Positions 54,259 through 60,667 of a DNA stretch of 60,667 bases are shown one piece after another. Position 1 is the first letter of the stretch; every line of letters begins with the position of its first letter. Under the pieces are notes generated by a model. It had not been told where the DNA came from. It ran no database searches and saw nothing but the letters and a program-made list of their open reading frames with translations. Source of the stretch: Candidatus Endomicrobiellum porotermitis (GTDB lineage Bacteria > Elusimicrobiota > Endomicrobiia > Endomicrobiales > Endomicrobiaceae); contig JAITQE010000022.1 in assembly GCA_031289055.1 (NCBI GenBank), forward strand, positions 1 to 60,667, read 5' to 3'. The position numbers were made by a program, and so were the translations under genes.

Positions 54259-55356
54259 ATGGAATTTTATAAAAGAAATCAAACAAGAAAAATTAGTGTA
54301 GGCGGCGTTGTGATAGGCGGCGGTACTCCTATTGTTGTACAGTCTATGACTAACACAAATACAAAAGATTGGAAAACGACTGTAAAACAAATAAAGCGGC
54401 TTGAAGAAGTCGGTTGCGAGATTGTAAGAGTTTCTCTGCCGGACATGGAGTCTGCTTATAACGTAAGCAAAATAAAAAAGAATATAAAAATTCCGTTAGC
54501 GGCAGACGTTCATTTTGATTACACAATAGCTTTAGAAGCAATAAAGCAAGGCGTAGATAAATTAAGAATCAACCCTGGAAATATCGGCTCAAAAGATAAA
54601 ATTGAAATTTTAGTAAAAGAAGCTAAAAAAGCTCATATTCCGATAAGAATTGGAGTCAACGCAGGGTCGCTAAAAGAAGTTCGTAAATTCCCTGACAACG
54701 CTTCGCGCGCTAAAGTCCTTGTCAACGCGGCGATGGATCGCGTGAAGATTTTAGAAAAGCATGATTTTTTTGATATAGTTGTTTCGCTAAAAGCTTCAAA
54801 TATTGATACGACGGTTCAAGCGTATAAAATTTTTGCTTCAAAGAGAAATTATCCGTTGCATTTAGGTATAACGGAATCTGGCTCAATTTTTAACGGCGCT
54901 ATAAAGTCTTCGGCAGGTCTTGGTATTATGCTTTACGATAGGATAGGCGACACGGTGAGAGTATCTTTAACCGCCGATCCTGTTGAAGAGGTAAAAGTTG
55001 CGTATTCGCTTCTGCAATCTTTAGAACTTAGGAGTTCTGGAATAGAAATAATTTCGTGTCCCACTTGTTCAAGGACTCAAGTTGATTTGATAAAAATAGT
55101 TTCAGATATGGAAAAGAGAGCGGCAACAATAAAAGATTTAAGAAAACTTTCTAAACCTATAAAGATCGCGATGATGGGTTGCGTCGTCAATGGCCCCGGA
55201 GAGGCAAAAGACGCGGATTTTGGAATAGCTGGCGGCAAAGACGCCGGAATATTGTTCAAAAATGGCGAGATTATCGGAAAAGTAAAACCGGGTAACTGGG
55301 TTCCAAAGCTTGTTTCAATGATAAAAGATCGCCTGAGCAACAATTCGGAGGACTAA
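54259..55356 (+). CDS. ispG: 4-hydroxy-3-methylbut-2-enyl diphosphate synthase (IspG)
   Basis: The 365-residue iron-sulfur enzyme catalyses a late step of the MEP pathway. VQSMTNTNTKD, ADVHFDYTIALEA and LRINPGNIG belong to the TIM barrel. The cluster ligands are in SCPTCSRTQVD, GCVVNGPGE. I choose the ATG at 54259 (MEFYKRNQTRK). An ATG at 54247 overlaps the fic gene and would add 4 residues. It uses reduced ferredoxin, possibly that of 49393. Confidence 0.94.
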   Translation: MEFYKRNQTRKISVGGVVIGGGTPIVVQSMTNTNTKDWKTTVKQIKRLEEVGCEIVRVSLPDMESAYNVSKIKKNIKIPLAADVHFDYTIALEAIKQGVDKLRINPGNIGSKDKIEILVKEAKKAHIPIRIGVNAGSLKEVRKFPDNASRAKVLVNAAMDRVKILEKHDFFDIVVSLKASNIDTTVQAYKIFASKRNYPLHLGITESGSIFNGAIKSSAGLGIMLYDRIGDTVRVSLTADPVEEVKVAYSLLQSLELRSSGIEIISCPTCSRTQVDLIKIVSDMEKRAATIKDLRKLSKPIKIAMMGCVVNGPGEAKDADFGIAGGKDAGILFKNGEIIGKVKPGNWVPKLVSMIKDRLSNNSED

Positions 55357-55359
55357 AAA

Positions 55360-55824
55360 ATGGCAGAGATTTATTTGACGAGATACGGCAGAGAAAAACT
55401 TATTAAAGAATTGGAAGAGTTGCAAAAAAGAAAACCTTTAATTCAAGACGAAATAGCGAGAGCTAGAGAACACGGCGATTTAAGGGAAAACGCGGAGTAT
55501 CATGCCGCTAAAGAAACGCTTACAAATCTCATGCGCAGAATGATGGAATTGGATTCAAAAATAGCGAGAGCAAAAATTATTGAAGATCAGCATATAGAAG
55601 CCGATAAAGTGTTTATAGGCGTTAATCTTACAATTCAAGACGAAAACGGCGATGATTATGAATACGCCGTTGTAGATTTGGAAGAAGCGGATCCTGGGGC
55701 GAGTAAAATATCGGTGCAGTCTCCTCTTGTGCAGGGGCTTCTTGGACATAAGTCGGGAGAAACTGTAGAAGTGGACTTGCCGGCAGGCAAGACGAAATTT
55801 AAAATATTGAAGATTTCAAGATAG
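55360..55824 (+). CDS. greA: transcription elongation factor GreA
   Basis: The 154-residue factor has the GreA coiled-coil with the acidic tip (ARAREHGDLRENAEYHAAKE) and the FKBP-like C-terminal domain (SVQSPLVQGLLGHKSGETVEV). It rescues backtracked RNA polymerase. GGAGG precedes the ATG. It starts 3 bases after ispG. A tandem repeat follows. Confidence 0.95.
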   Translation: MAEIYLTRYGREKLIKELEELQKRKPLIQDEIARAREHGDLRENAEYHAAKETLTNLMRRMMELDSKIARAKIIEDQHIEADKVFIGVNLTIQDENGDDYEYAVVDLEEADPGASKISVQSPLVQGLLGHKSGETVEVDLPAGKTKFKILKISR

Positions 55825-55850
55825 TTTAACGTGGCAATATTGAGAGTATC

Positions 55851-55990
55851 CGTCATTGCGGGTTTGGCCCGCAATCTTAAATATCTAGCATTAGGATAAA
55901 CAGCGAACAAAGAAGAGTGTTCGTCATTGCGGGCTTGACCCGCAATCTTAAATATCTAGCATTAGGATAAACAGTGAACAAAGAAGCGTA
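55851..55990 (+). repeat. 71-bp tandem duplication carrying REP-like palindromes and a gene start
   Basis: Two near-identical units start at 55851 and 55922. Each contains ATTGCGGG and CCCGCAAT as an inverted repeat, then AAATATCTAGCATTAGGATA and AACAGYGAACAAAGAAG. In unit 2 the Y is T and makes the GTG start of the GIY-YIG gene. In unit 1 it is C (GCG). Confidence 0.85.
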
Positions 55991-56315
55991 TGTTTATTTT
56001 ATGACAAACAAAAACAATAAAGTATTGTATATTGGCATAACGAGCAACCTTATGCGGCGAGTAGCTGAACATAAAGCAAAAACCAATATTGGTTTTACGG
56101 AAAAATATAACTGTAACAAGTTAGTTTACTACGAGATTAGCAATAGTATAGTTGTTGCAATTGAGCGTGAGAAGCGGTTAAAGAATTGGAAACGATGTTG
56201 GAAGAATGAACTTGTAAATAGTTTTAATCCAAAATGGCTAGATTTAGGCGGAAGTATCGGCGTTACAGATAAAGTTGTAAAAGGTATCGTTGAACAAAGC
56301 TACAAGAAAGATTAA
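55974..56315 (+). CDS. GIY-YIG domain protein (UPF0213-like)
   Basis: The 113-residue protein begins KEAYVYFMTNKNNKVLYIGI, the GIY-YIG motif in the form VYF...YIGI, followed by RRVAEHKAK and the late Glu in AIEREKRLKNWKR. Small stand-alone members like YhbQ are putative nucleases of unknown role. The start is GTG at 55974 inside the second copy of a 71-bp tandem repeat, so the duplication created or carries the gene's 5' end. No good binding site is seen. Confidence 0.8.
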   Translation: MNKEAYVYFMTNKNNKVLYIGITSNLMRRVAEHKAKTNIGFTEKYNCNKLVYYEISNSIVVAIEREKRLKNWKRCWKNELVNSFNPKWLDLGGSIGVTDKVVKGIVEQSYKKD

Positions 56316-56349
56316 AGTATAAGCGTAGAGCAGAGCATCTGCGCCTCAG

Positions 56350-56436
56350 TATTCGTCATTGCGGGCTTGACCCGCAATCTCAGAGGGTATAGAGATTCCG
56401 TCTTTCGCCGGAAAGACGATGACAAGTTTAGCATAA
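56350..56436 (+). repeat. REP-like palindromic repeat before proS
   Basis: ATTGCGGG/CCCGCAAT at 56358-56378 matches the units at 55851 and 55922. It is followed by GATTCCGTCTTTCGCC and GGAAAGACGATGACAAG, itself a small hairpin, and GTTTAGCATAAC. Degenerate relatives lie at 10895-11105. Confidence 0.75.
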
Positions 56437-56477
56437 CTATTTTATAGGTGTAACGAGAATAATAGGCAGAGGTATTT

Positions 56478-58184
56478 ATGTTTTTTACAAAGATGTTAAT
56501 CCCGACTTTAAGAGAAGCTCCTTCGTGCGCGGATATAATATCGGCAAAACTGATGATGAGAGCGGGAATGACGCGCAAACTTGCTTCAGGTCTTTACGAA
56601 TTTTTGCCTTTAGGTTTAAAAGTTTTAAGAAAGGTTGAAAATATAATAAGGGAAGAAATGAACGCGGCAGGCGGACAGGAAATAACTCTTCCTTTGATTT
56701 TCCCAAAAGACTTATGGGTTGAAACAGACAGGTGGAATGTTTACGGTAAAGAACTCTTTAGACTTAAAGATAGGAAAGACGCTGAATTTTGTTTGGCCCC
56801 TACGGCGGAAGAAGCTGCAACGGATTTAGTAAGAAAAGAAATCGGGTCTTACAAGCAGCTTCCTTTGATGTTGTATCAGTTTGGCGCAAAGTTTAGAGAT
56901 GAAATACGTCCTCGTTTTGGCGTTATGCGTTCAAGAGAATTTTTGATGAAAGACGCGTATTCTTTTCATACGGATGAAGCTGATTTGGAAAAATATTACA
57001 AGGTTATGTTTGACGCGTATACAAACGTCTGCAAAAGATGCGGTTTTAAGTTCCGCGCTGTAGAGGCTGCTTCCGGCGCTATAGGCGGTTCTTTTTCCCA
57101 TGAATTTATGATTTTGGCCGATAATGGCGAAGAAGAGATCGCTTGGTGCGATTGCGGGTACGGCGCAAACAGCGAGAAAGCGGAATGCTTGCCTATAGCT
57201 CGGACCAAAGAAGAACGTTTGGCTTTGGAAGAAGTCTTAACTCCTAACGTCGGAGCCGTTGAAGACGTTGCAAAATTTTTAAATGCGGCGCCTGAAAAAT
57301 TTATAAAGACAATGATATACAAAGCCGATGACAACCCTGTAGTCGTTTTAGTAAGAGGCGACCATGAAATAAATGAGACAAAACTTCAGTCATTGCTTGG
57401 CGCAAATGAGGTTGTTCTCGCAGATGAGCAGGCTGTCGCTTCCGTAAGCAATGCTCCTTTGGGCTTTGCTGGTCCTGCAGGACTTAAAGGTGTCAAAATT
57501 ATTGCAGATTTATCTGCAGTTGAGATTTCAAACGCAGTTACCGGAGCAAATAAAAAAGACTATCATTTAAAAAATGTAAATTATAATAGAGATTACAATG
57601 CGGATATTGTCGCCGATATAAGAAAAGTTGCGTATGGCGATATCTGTCCGAGATGCAAAAAAGAAAGTTTGAAATTTTCAAGAGGCATTGAAGTCGGGCA
57701 TGTTTTTAAATTAGGGGATAAATATTCAAAATTGATGAACGCTACGTATCTTGATAAAAACGGTAAAGAAAGTCTTATAGTAATGGGTTGTTACGGCATA
57801 GGCGTTACAAGAATTCTTGCCGCTACTATAGAACAATCTCACGACGACAATGGCATAATATGGCCTGACAATATAGCTCCTTTCAACGTCGTGGTAATAC
57901 CTGTAAATTACGCCGATGCGAAAATTAAAGAGACAACCGATAATATGTATAAAGAGTTAACGTCAAAAGGCGTGGATGTTTTGATTGATGACAGAGATGA
58001 AAGAGCCGGTATCAAATTTAAAGATGCCGACTTGATAGGTATTCCTTACAGAATAACCATAGGCGAAAAAAATCTTGAAAAAGGCTTTGTTGAACTGAAA
58101 GCAAGAAGAGATGGTAAAGACGCCGCAAAATTTTTAAGTCCAGAAGAAGCTTTGTCTGAAATAATAAAAATATTTAATAAATAA
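56478..58184 (+). CDS. proS: prolyl-tRNA synthetase
   Basis: The 568-residue class II synthetase is of the bacterial type, with the editing INS domain at about residues 225-380. The N-terminal region LMMRAGMTRKLASGLYEFLP, motif 2 KFRDEIRPRFGVMRSREF and motif 3 MGCYGIGVTRILAATIE are clear, with a C-terminal anticodon domain. AGAGG lies before the ATG. It follows the GIY-YIG gene and a repeat, and a terminator follows. Confidence 0.96.
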   Translation: MFFTKMLIPTLREAPSCADIISAKLMMRAGMTRKLASGLYEFLPLGLKVLRKVENIIREEMNAAGGQEITLPLIFPKDLWVETDRWNVYGKELFRLKDRKDAEFCLAPTAEEAATDLVRKEIGSYKQLPLMLYQFGAKFRDEIRPRFGVMRSREFLMKDAYSFHTDEADLEKYYKVMFDAYTNVCKRCGFKFRAVEAASGAIGGSFSHEFMILADNGEEEIAWCDCGYGANSEKAECLPIARTKEERLALEEVLTPNVGAVEDVAKFLNAAPEKFIKTMIYKADDNPVVVLVRGDHEINETKLQSLLGANEVVLADEQAVASVSNAPLGFAGPAGLKGVKIIADLSAVEISNAVTGANKKDYHLKNVNYNRDYNADIVADIRKVAYGDICPRCKKESLKFSRGIEVGHVFKLGDKYSKLMNATYLDKNGKESLIVMGCYGIGVTRILAATIEQSHDDNGIIWPDNIAPFNVVVIPVNYADAKIKETTDNMYKELTSKGVDVLIDDRDERAGIKFKDADLIGIPYRITIGEKNLEKGFVELKARRDGKDAAKFLSPEEALSEIIKIFNK

Positions 58185-58186
58185 TT

Positions 58187-58233
58187 AACTATATCGCCTC
58201 TGCGTAAAAAGCGCTTTGGCTATATAGTTTTTT
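58187..58233 (+). terminator. intrinsic terminator after proS
   Basis: AACTATAT pairs with ATATAGTT, with an inner GCC/GGC pair, followed by a T-run. It lies just after the proS stop. Confidence 0.7.
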
Positions 58234-58298
58234 AACGCTTTACAATTGTTTTTGTAGTAAATTCTGTTTTTTAATAAAATAGCTCGGAGCGAAATTAA

Positions 58299-59717
58299 AT
58301 GAATGATTTTTTTAAACTCAAAGAAAACAAGACTACGCTCTATACTGAAATAATAGCCGGTATAACGACATTTTTTACAATGGCGTACATAATATTTGTA
58401 AATCCTGCTATTTTGTCGCTTAACCCGGGAATGCCGTGGTTTGGTATTTTCGCCGCCACAATCTTAGCTTCGGCTTTTGGAACAATATTTATGGCTTTGT
58501 TTGCAAATGCCCCTTTTGCTCTTGCTCCGGGAATGGGCGCAAACGCTTTTTTTACGTTCGTTATATGTAAACAAATGGGATTTTCATGGCAGGAAGCTCT
58601 TTTTATTGTAACTATTTGCGGTTTATTTATAATATTGATTACCGTAACAGAGCTTAGAAAAATGATAGTTAAGGCAATCCCCGGTTTCCTTAAGGATTCT
58701 ATTAGCGGCGGTATAGGTTTGTTTATAGCGTATATAGGTTTTAAAAACGCTTCTTTCTTTAAATTTTTGTCTGAGTCGGGCAATTACTGTTTGTTGGACA
58801 ACGGCGGTATTATTGCAAATAGCGCTATCGTTCCTTCCTTAGCGTCTTTCAACAATCCTCATGCTCTCTTAGGTCTTGCGGGTCTTATAATAATGTCTTT
58901 GCTTGTTATAAAAAAAGTAAAAGGTTCAATTTTTATAGGAATAGTTGCGACTATTTTAATAGGCGTTCCTATGGGAATAGTCGACCTCTCAAACGTTAAA
59001 CTTTTTGATTTTCATTCTTTGAGATCGTTAAAAGACGTTGCTTTTGCCGCTTTTAGCGCAGAAGGCGTAGGTTCTTTGTTTTCCGACTGGAACAAGATAA
59101 TTCTTACAGTTGTCGCGACGCTTGCTTTGCTGTTATCTGTAACTTTTGACGCCATAGGAACATTCATCGGAACAGGCAGAGTAAGCGGAATTTTTGACAC
59201 CGAAGAAGAAAAAAGTCTTGCAAATAAAAAAGGCATAAGTTCAAAATTTGAAAAAGCTTTATTTTCAGACGGTATTGCGGCAGCGGTTAGCGGTCTTTTT
59301 GGCACTAGCAGCGTTACAACCTATGTTGAGAGCGCCGCAGGCATATCGGCTGGAGGCAGAACTGGTTTAACGTCGCTTGTAGTCGCTATATTGTTTTTGC
59401 TTTGTCTTCCGTTTGCTTCGCTTTTTAGCGTTGTTCCTCCTGAAGCTACGGCTCCCGCTTTGATTATAGTAGGCGTTCTAATGATGTCTTCGGTTATGAA
59501 GATTAATTGGAGCAATCTTGAAGAATCTATCCCGGCGTTTTTAACAATAAGCATTATGGCTTTTGCGTTTAATATAAGCTACGGCATTGCCGCGGGATTT
59601 ATATTTCACTGCATTATAAAGCTTGCTCAGGGTAAAATAAAAGAAGTTCGCCCAATATTGTCAGGCGCGGCTCTTTTGTTTTTAATAAATTTCATTATAA
59701 TTGCAATTAGAGGCTAA
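58299..59717 (+). CDS. AzgA/NCS2-like purine (hypoxanthine/guanine/adenine) permease
   Basis: The 472-residue membrane protein has about 12-14 hydrophobic segments and AzgA-type motifs: GITTFFTMAYIIFVNPAIL, ALAPGMGANAFFTFVI, SISGGIGLFIAYIGFKNA and SVTFDAIGTFIGTGRVSG. AGTSSVTTYVES-like GTSSVTTYVESAAGISAGGR is also present. Such carriers import purine bases. A GGAGCG site precedes the ATG. It allows purine salvage alongside the de novo genes. The exact substrate is inferred from the family. Confidence 0.88.
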   Translation: MNDFFKLKENKTTLYTEIIAGITTFFTMAYIIFVNPAILSLNPGMPWFGIFAATILASAFGTIFMALFANAPFALAPGMGANAFFTFVICKQMGFSWQEALFIVTICGLFIILITVTELRKMIVKAIPGFLKDSISGGIGLFIAYIGFKNASFFKFLSESGNYCLLDNGGIIANSAIVPSLASFNNPHALLGLAGLIIMSLLVIKKVKGSIFIGIVATILIGVPMGIVDLSNVKLFDFHSLRSLKDVAFAAFSAEGVGSLFSDWNKIILTVVATLALLLSVTFDAIGTFIGTGRVSGIFDTEEEKSLANKKGISSKFEKALFSDGIAAAVSGLFGTSSVTTYVESAAGISAGGRTGLTSLVVAILFLLCLPFASLFSVVPPEATAPALIIVGVLMMSSVMKINWSNLEESIPAFLTISIMAFAFNISYGIAAGFIFHCIIKLAQGKIKEVRPILSGAALLFLINFIIIAIRG

Positions 59718-59974
59718 AACGAAATTTAAAATCTGCCTTTTTTGCTCGCAGCGCGGCCTTTCAAACAATTTATAAGCCTCTTTTGCTAATTTAAACACAG
59801 TGGCAAGCAAAAATTAATCTTATTGTTTTCTTCACTCCTCCGCTTAAGGTCTAACTCTGCTTTTTTCCAGCGGTAACCTTCGCAATATTCCCACAGCTTT
59901 CTGTTGCCGTCAATGCCCTGCGTACAAGCTCAAACTTTCATTGACTGGGTTTATCCTCTGGCGTATCCCTGTCC
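59718..59974. other. tail region of orphan-family copy 3
   Basis: No independent gene is seen. The minus strand carries short coding-like pieces in shifted frames (to about 59820) that may be the original C-terminus of copy 3. Confidence 0.4.
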
Positions 59975-60374
59975 TCAACCTCTGCCATACCCCTCAGCTA
60001 GTGCTAGTTGATTATTGGCTAGCCGCCACTGAGCTAAAGTCTCTATCCAAACAGGCTCATTAACTTGGGCATCTCCTGGCTTTTTGAGATCTCTCAATAT
60101 GTTCTCCAGATTATCAACCTCCGCGCGAGCATTCCTCACAGCGAGATTCCAAGGATAAACAGCCTCTTCATGTCTATCTGCATGCTTCATGCCGGCGTAT
60201 ATGCAGCCGCCAACGCATGCAATTCCAAGAATGCACTTCCATTTGTTTTCTAATATCCATTGTTTTGTCTCAGACGTTTTTCTTTTAACTCTATCCCAAG
60301 CCCCCCTCGGCAAAAGCCGATTCCATGGGCGAAACCAGCAACGCTAACAACACGCTCGTTAATTTCTTCAACAT
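59975..60374 (-). pseudogene. orphan 'GLAC' family small membrane protein, copy 3 (frameshifted)
   Basis: On the minus strand an ATG at 60374 after GGGGGA starts a signal peptide (KKLTSVLLALLVSP, then SAFAEG). A six-G run at 60301-60306 then puts it out of frame. Losing one G would join it to the main frame: AWDRVKRKTSETKQWILENK, WKCILGIACVGGCIYAGMK, and an alpha-helical tail with RNARAEVDNLENILRDLKK ending at 59975. Further minus-strand pieces in other frames (AEVEDRDTPEDKPSQ, then LWEYCEGYRWKKAELDLKRR) reach to about 59820. No known family was recognised. Confidence 0.6.
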
Positions 60375-60581
60375 TTTAACGTCCCCCATTTCTTTGCTAA
60401 ACTTCGCATATAGTAGAAAGCGCGGTTGCTAAATTGCGACGCCGCTCCCCAGAATATAAACTTTTTGAGAAAAGTTTCCCGAATTTGTCGGTTCTAGCAA
60501 CGCGGCTTTGGAAGCAAAAGAAGGAAACCCGCAAAACAAGAAATATGCGAAATCTTCGCGCGTCTTTTTATATTATAGTTA
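60375..60581. other. gene-free upstream region of orphan-family copy 3
   Basis: No gene is seen. GCGGTTGCTA near 60422 and TAGCAACGCG near 60498 are partly complementary. A minus-strand TATAAT lies near 60571. Confidence 0.4.
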
Positions 60582-60608
60582 TTTTTTTTGGGGGGGGGGG
60601 GGGGGGGG
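60582..60608 (-). repeat. T8-G19 homopolymer pair (C19-A8 on the minus strand)
   Basis: Eight T are followed by nineteen G on the plus strand. On the minus strand this is C19-A8 upstream of orphan-family copy 3, followed by CTATAATAT. It is the third C-run/A-run pair in the window. The flank to the window end is low-complexity AT. Confidence 0.8.
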
Positions 60609-60667
60609 TGTGTTTTAATTTTAAAATTTTTTTAAATTTAAAATTTTTTTTGATTAAAATTTACCCC

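Noticed and set aside
55851-55990. CRISPR-like repeat
   Set aside because: There are only two units, which are tandem and contain no variable spacers. No cas genes are in the window.
60065-60253. 62-residue plus-strand ORF near the window end
   Set aside because: It is antisense to orphan-family copy 3, which has the shared signal peptide and core.

Overview
The window is AT-rich bacterial DNA with tightly packed housekeeping operons and many freshly decayed genes. The gene content, the bacterial-type ribosomal proteins, the large number of frameshifted remnants and a GH5 endoglucanase all suggest an Endomicrobium-like member of the Elusimicrobiota, of the kind found as termite-gut flagellate endosymbionts. 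This placement is inference from gene style and recall, not from any database search. No rRNA, tRNA or CRISPR array was recognised.

Layout. 1-2.5 kb: tail of a TrmH-family RNA methylase, an aspC remnant, and the rplU-rpmA-obgE operon. 2.5-6.2 kb: a decay zone (IS3 transposase remnant, first copy of a small orphan membrane-protein family, lemA-htpX, a deleted LTA-synthase-like sulfatase, a trpC remnant). 6.2-26.1 kb: nucleotide biosynthesis, namely purC-purS-purL-purQ, a second broken sulfatase, then purD-purE-pyrR-pyrB-pyrC-pyrK-[methylase-MutH-like nuclease]-pyrD-pyrF-lysE-like-pyrE-gltS-purM-purN-purB. Most of de novo IMP and UMP synthesis is here; purF, purH and carAB are not in the window. 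26.3-31.2 kb: aroC-aroK, an outer-membrane-like protein, accA, fba and a small membrane protein. 31.2-33.7 kb: a broken histidine kinase beside an intact response regulator, then remnants of surface proteins and another orphan-family copy. 33.7-39.2 kb: hydE, mnmA, and on the minus strand an SNF symporter and the amt-P-II nitrogen pair. 39.5-46.5 kb: rpmE, prfA-prmC-murA, a GH5 endoglucanase, an orphan-family copy and a DUF4143-type ATPase. 46.5-58.2 kb: rpsB-tsf-pyrH-frr-ferredoxin-uppS-cdsA-dxr-rseP, then Fic, ispG, greA, a GIY-YIG protein and proS. 58.3 kb to the end: a purine permease, a fourth orphan-family copy and a long G tract.

How the genes work together. Nucleotide, shikimate, isoprenoid (dxr, ispG, uppS), phospholipid (cdsA), fatty-acid (accA) and peptidoglycan (murA) synthesis are kept intact, and ammonium, glutamate and purine uptake genes are present. 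Genes for tryptophan synthesis (trpC), one aminotransferase (aspC), surface polymers (two sulfatases, surface proteins) and one sensor kinase are broken. This fits a host-restricted bacterium that keeps biosynthesis and loses surface and sensing functions.

Most unusual features: (1) four copies, mostly broken, of a small signal-peptide/membrane protein family with a GLACAVGVC-like core, three of them near C-run/A-run tracts; (2) a DpnA-type methylase plus MutH-like nuclease stitched with 4-base overlaps into the pyr operon between pyrK and pyrD; (3) a tandem-fused PurS; (4) a strongly structured rpsB leader; (5) a hairpin in the amt leader beside a P-II protein that lacks the uridylylated tyrosine.
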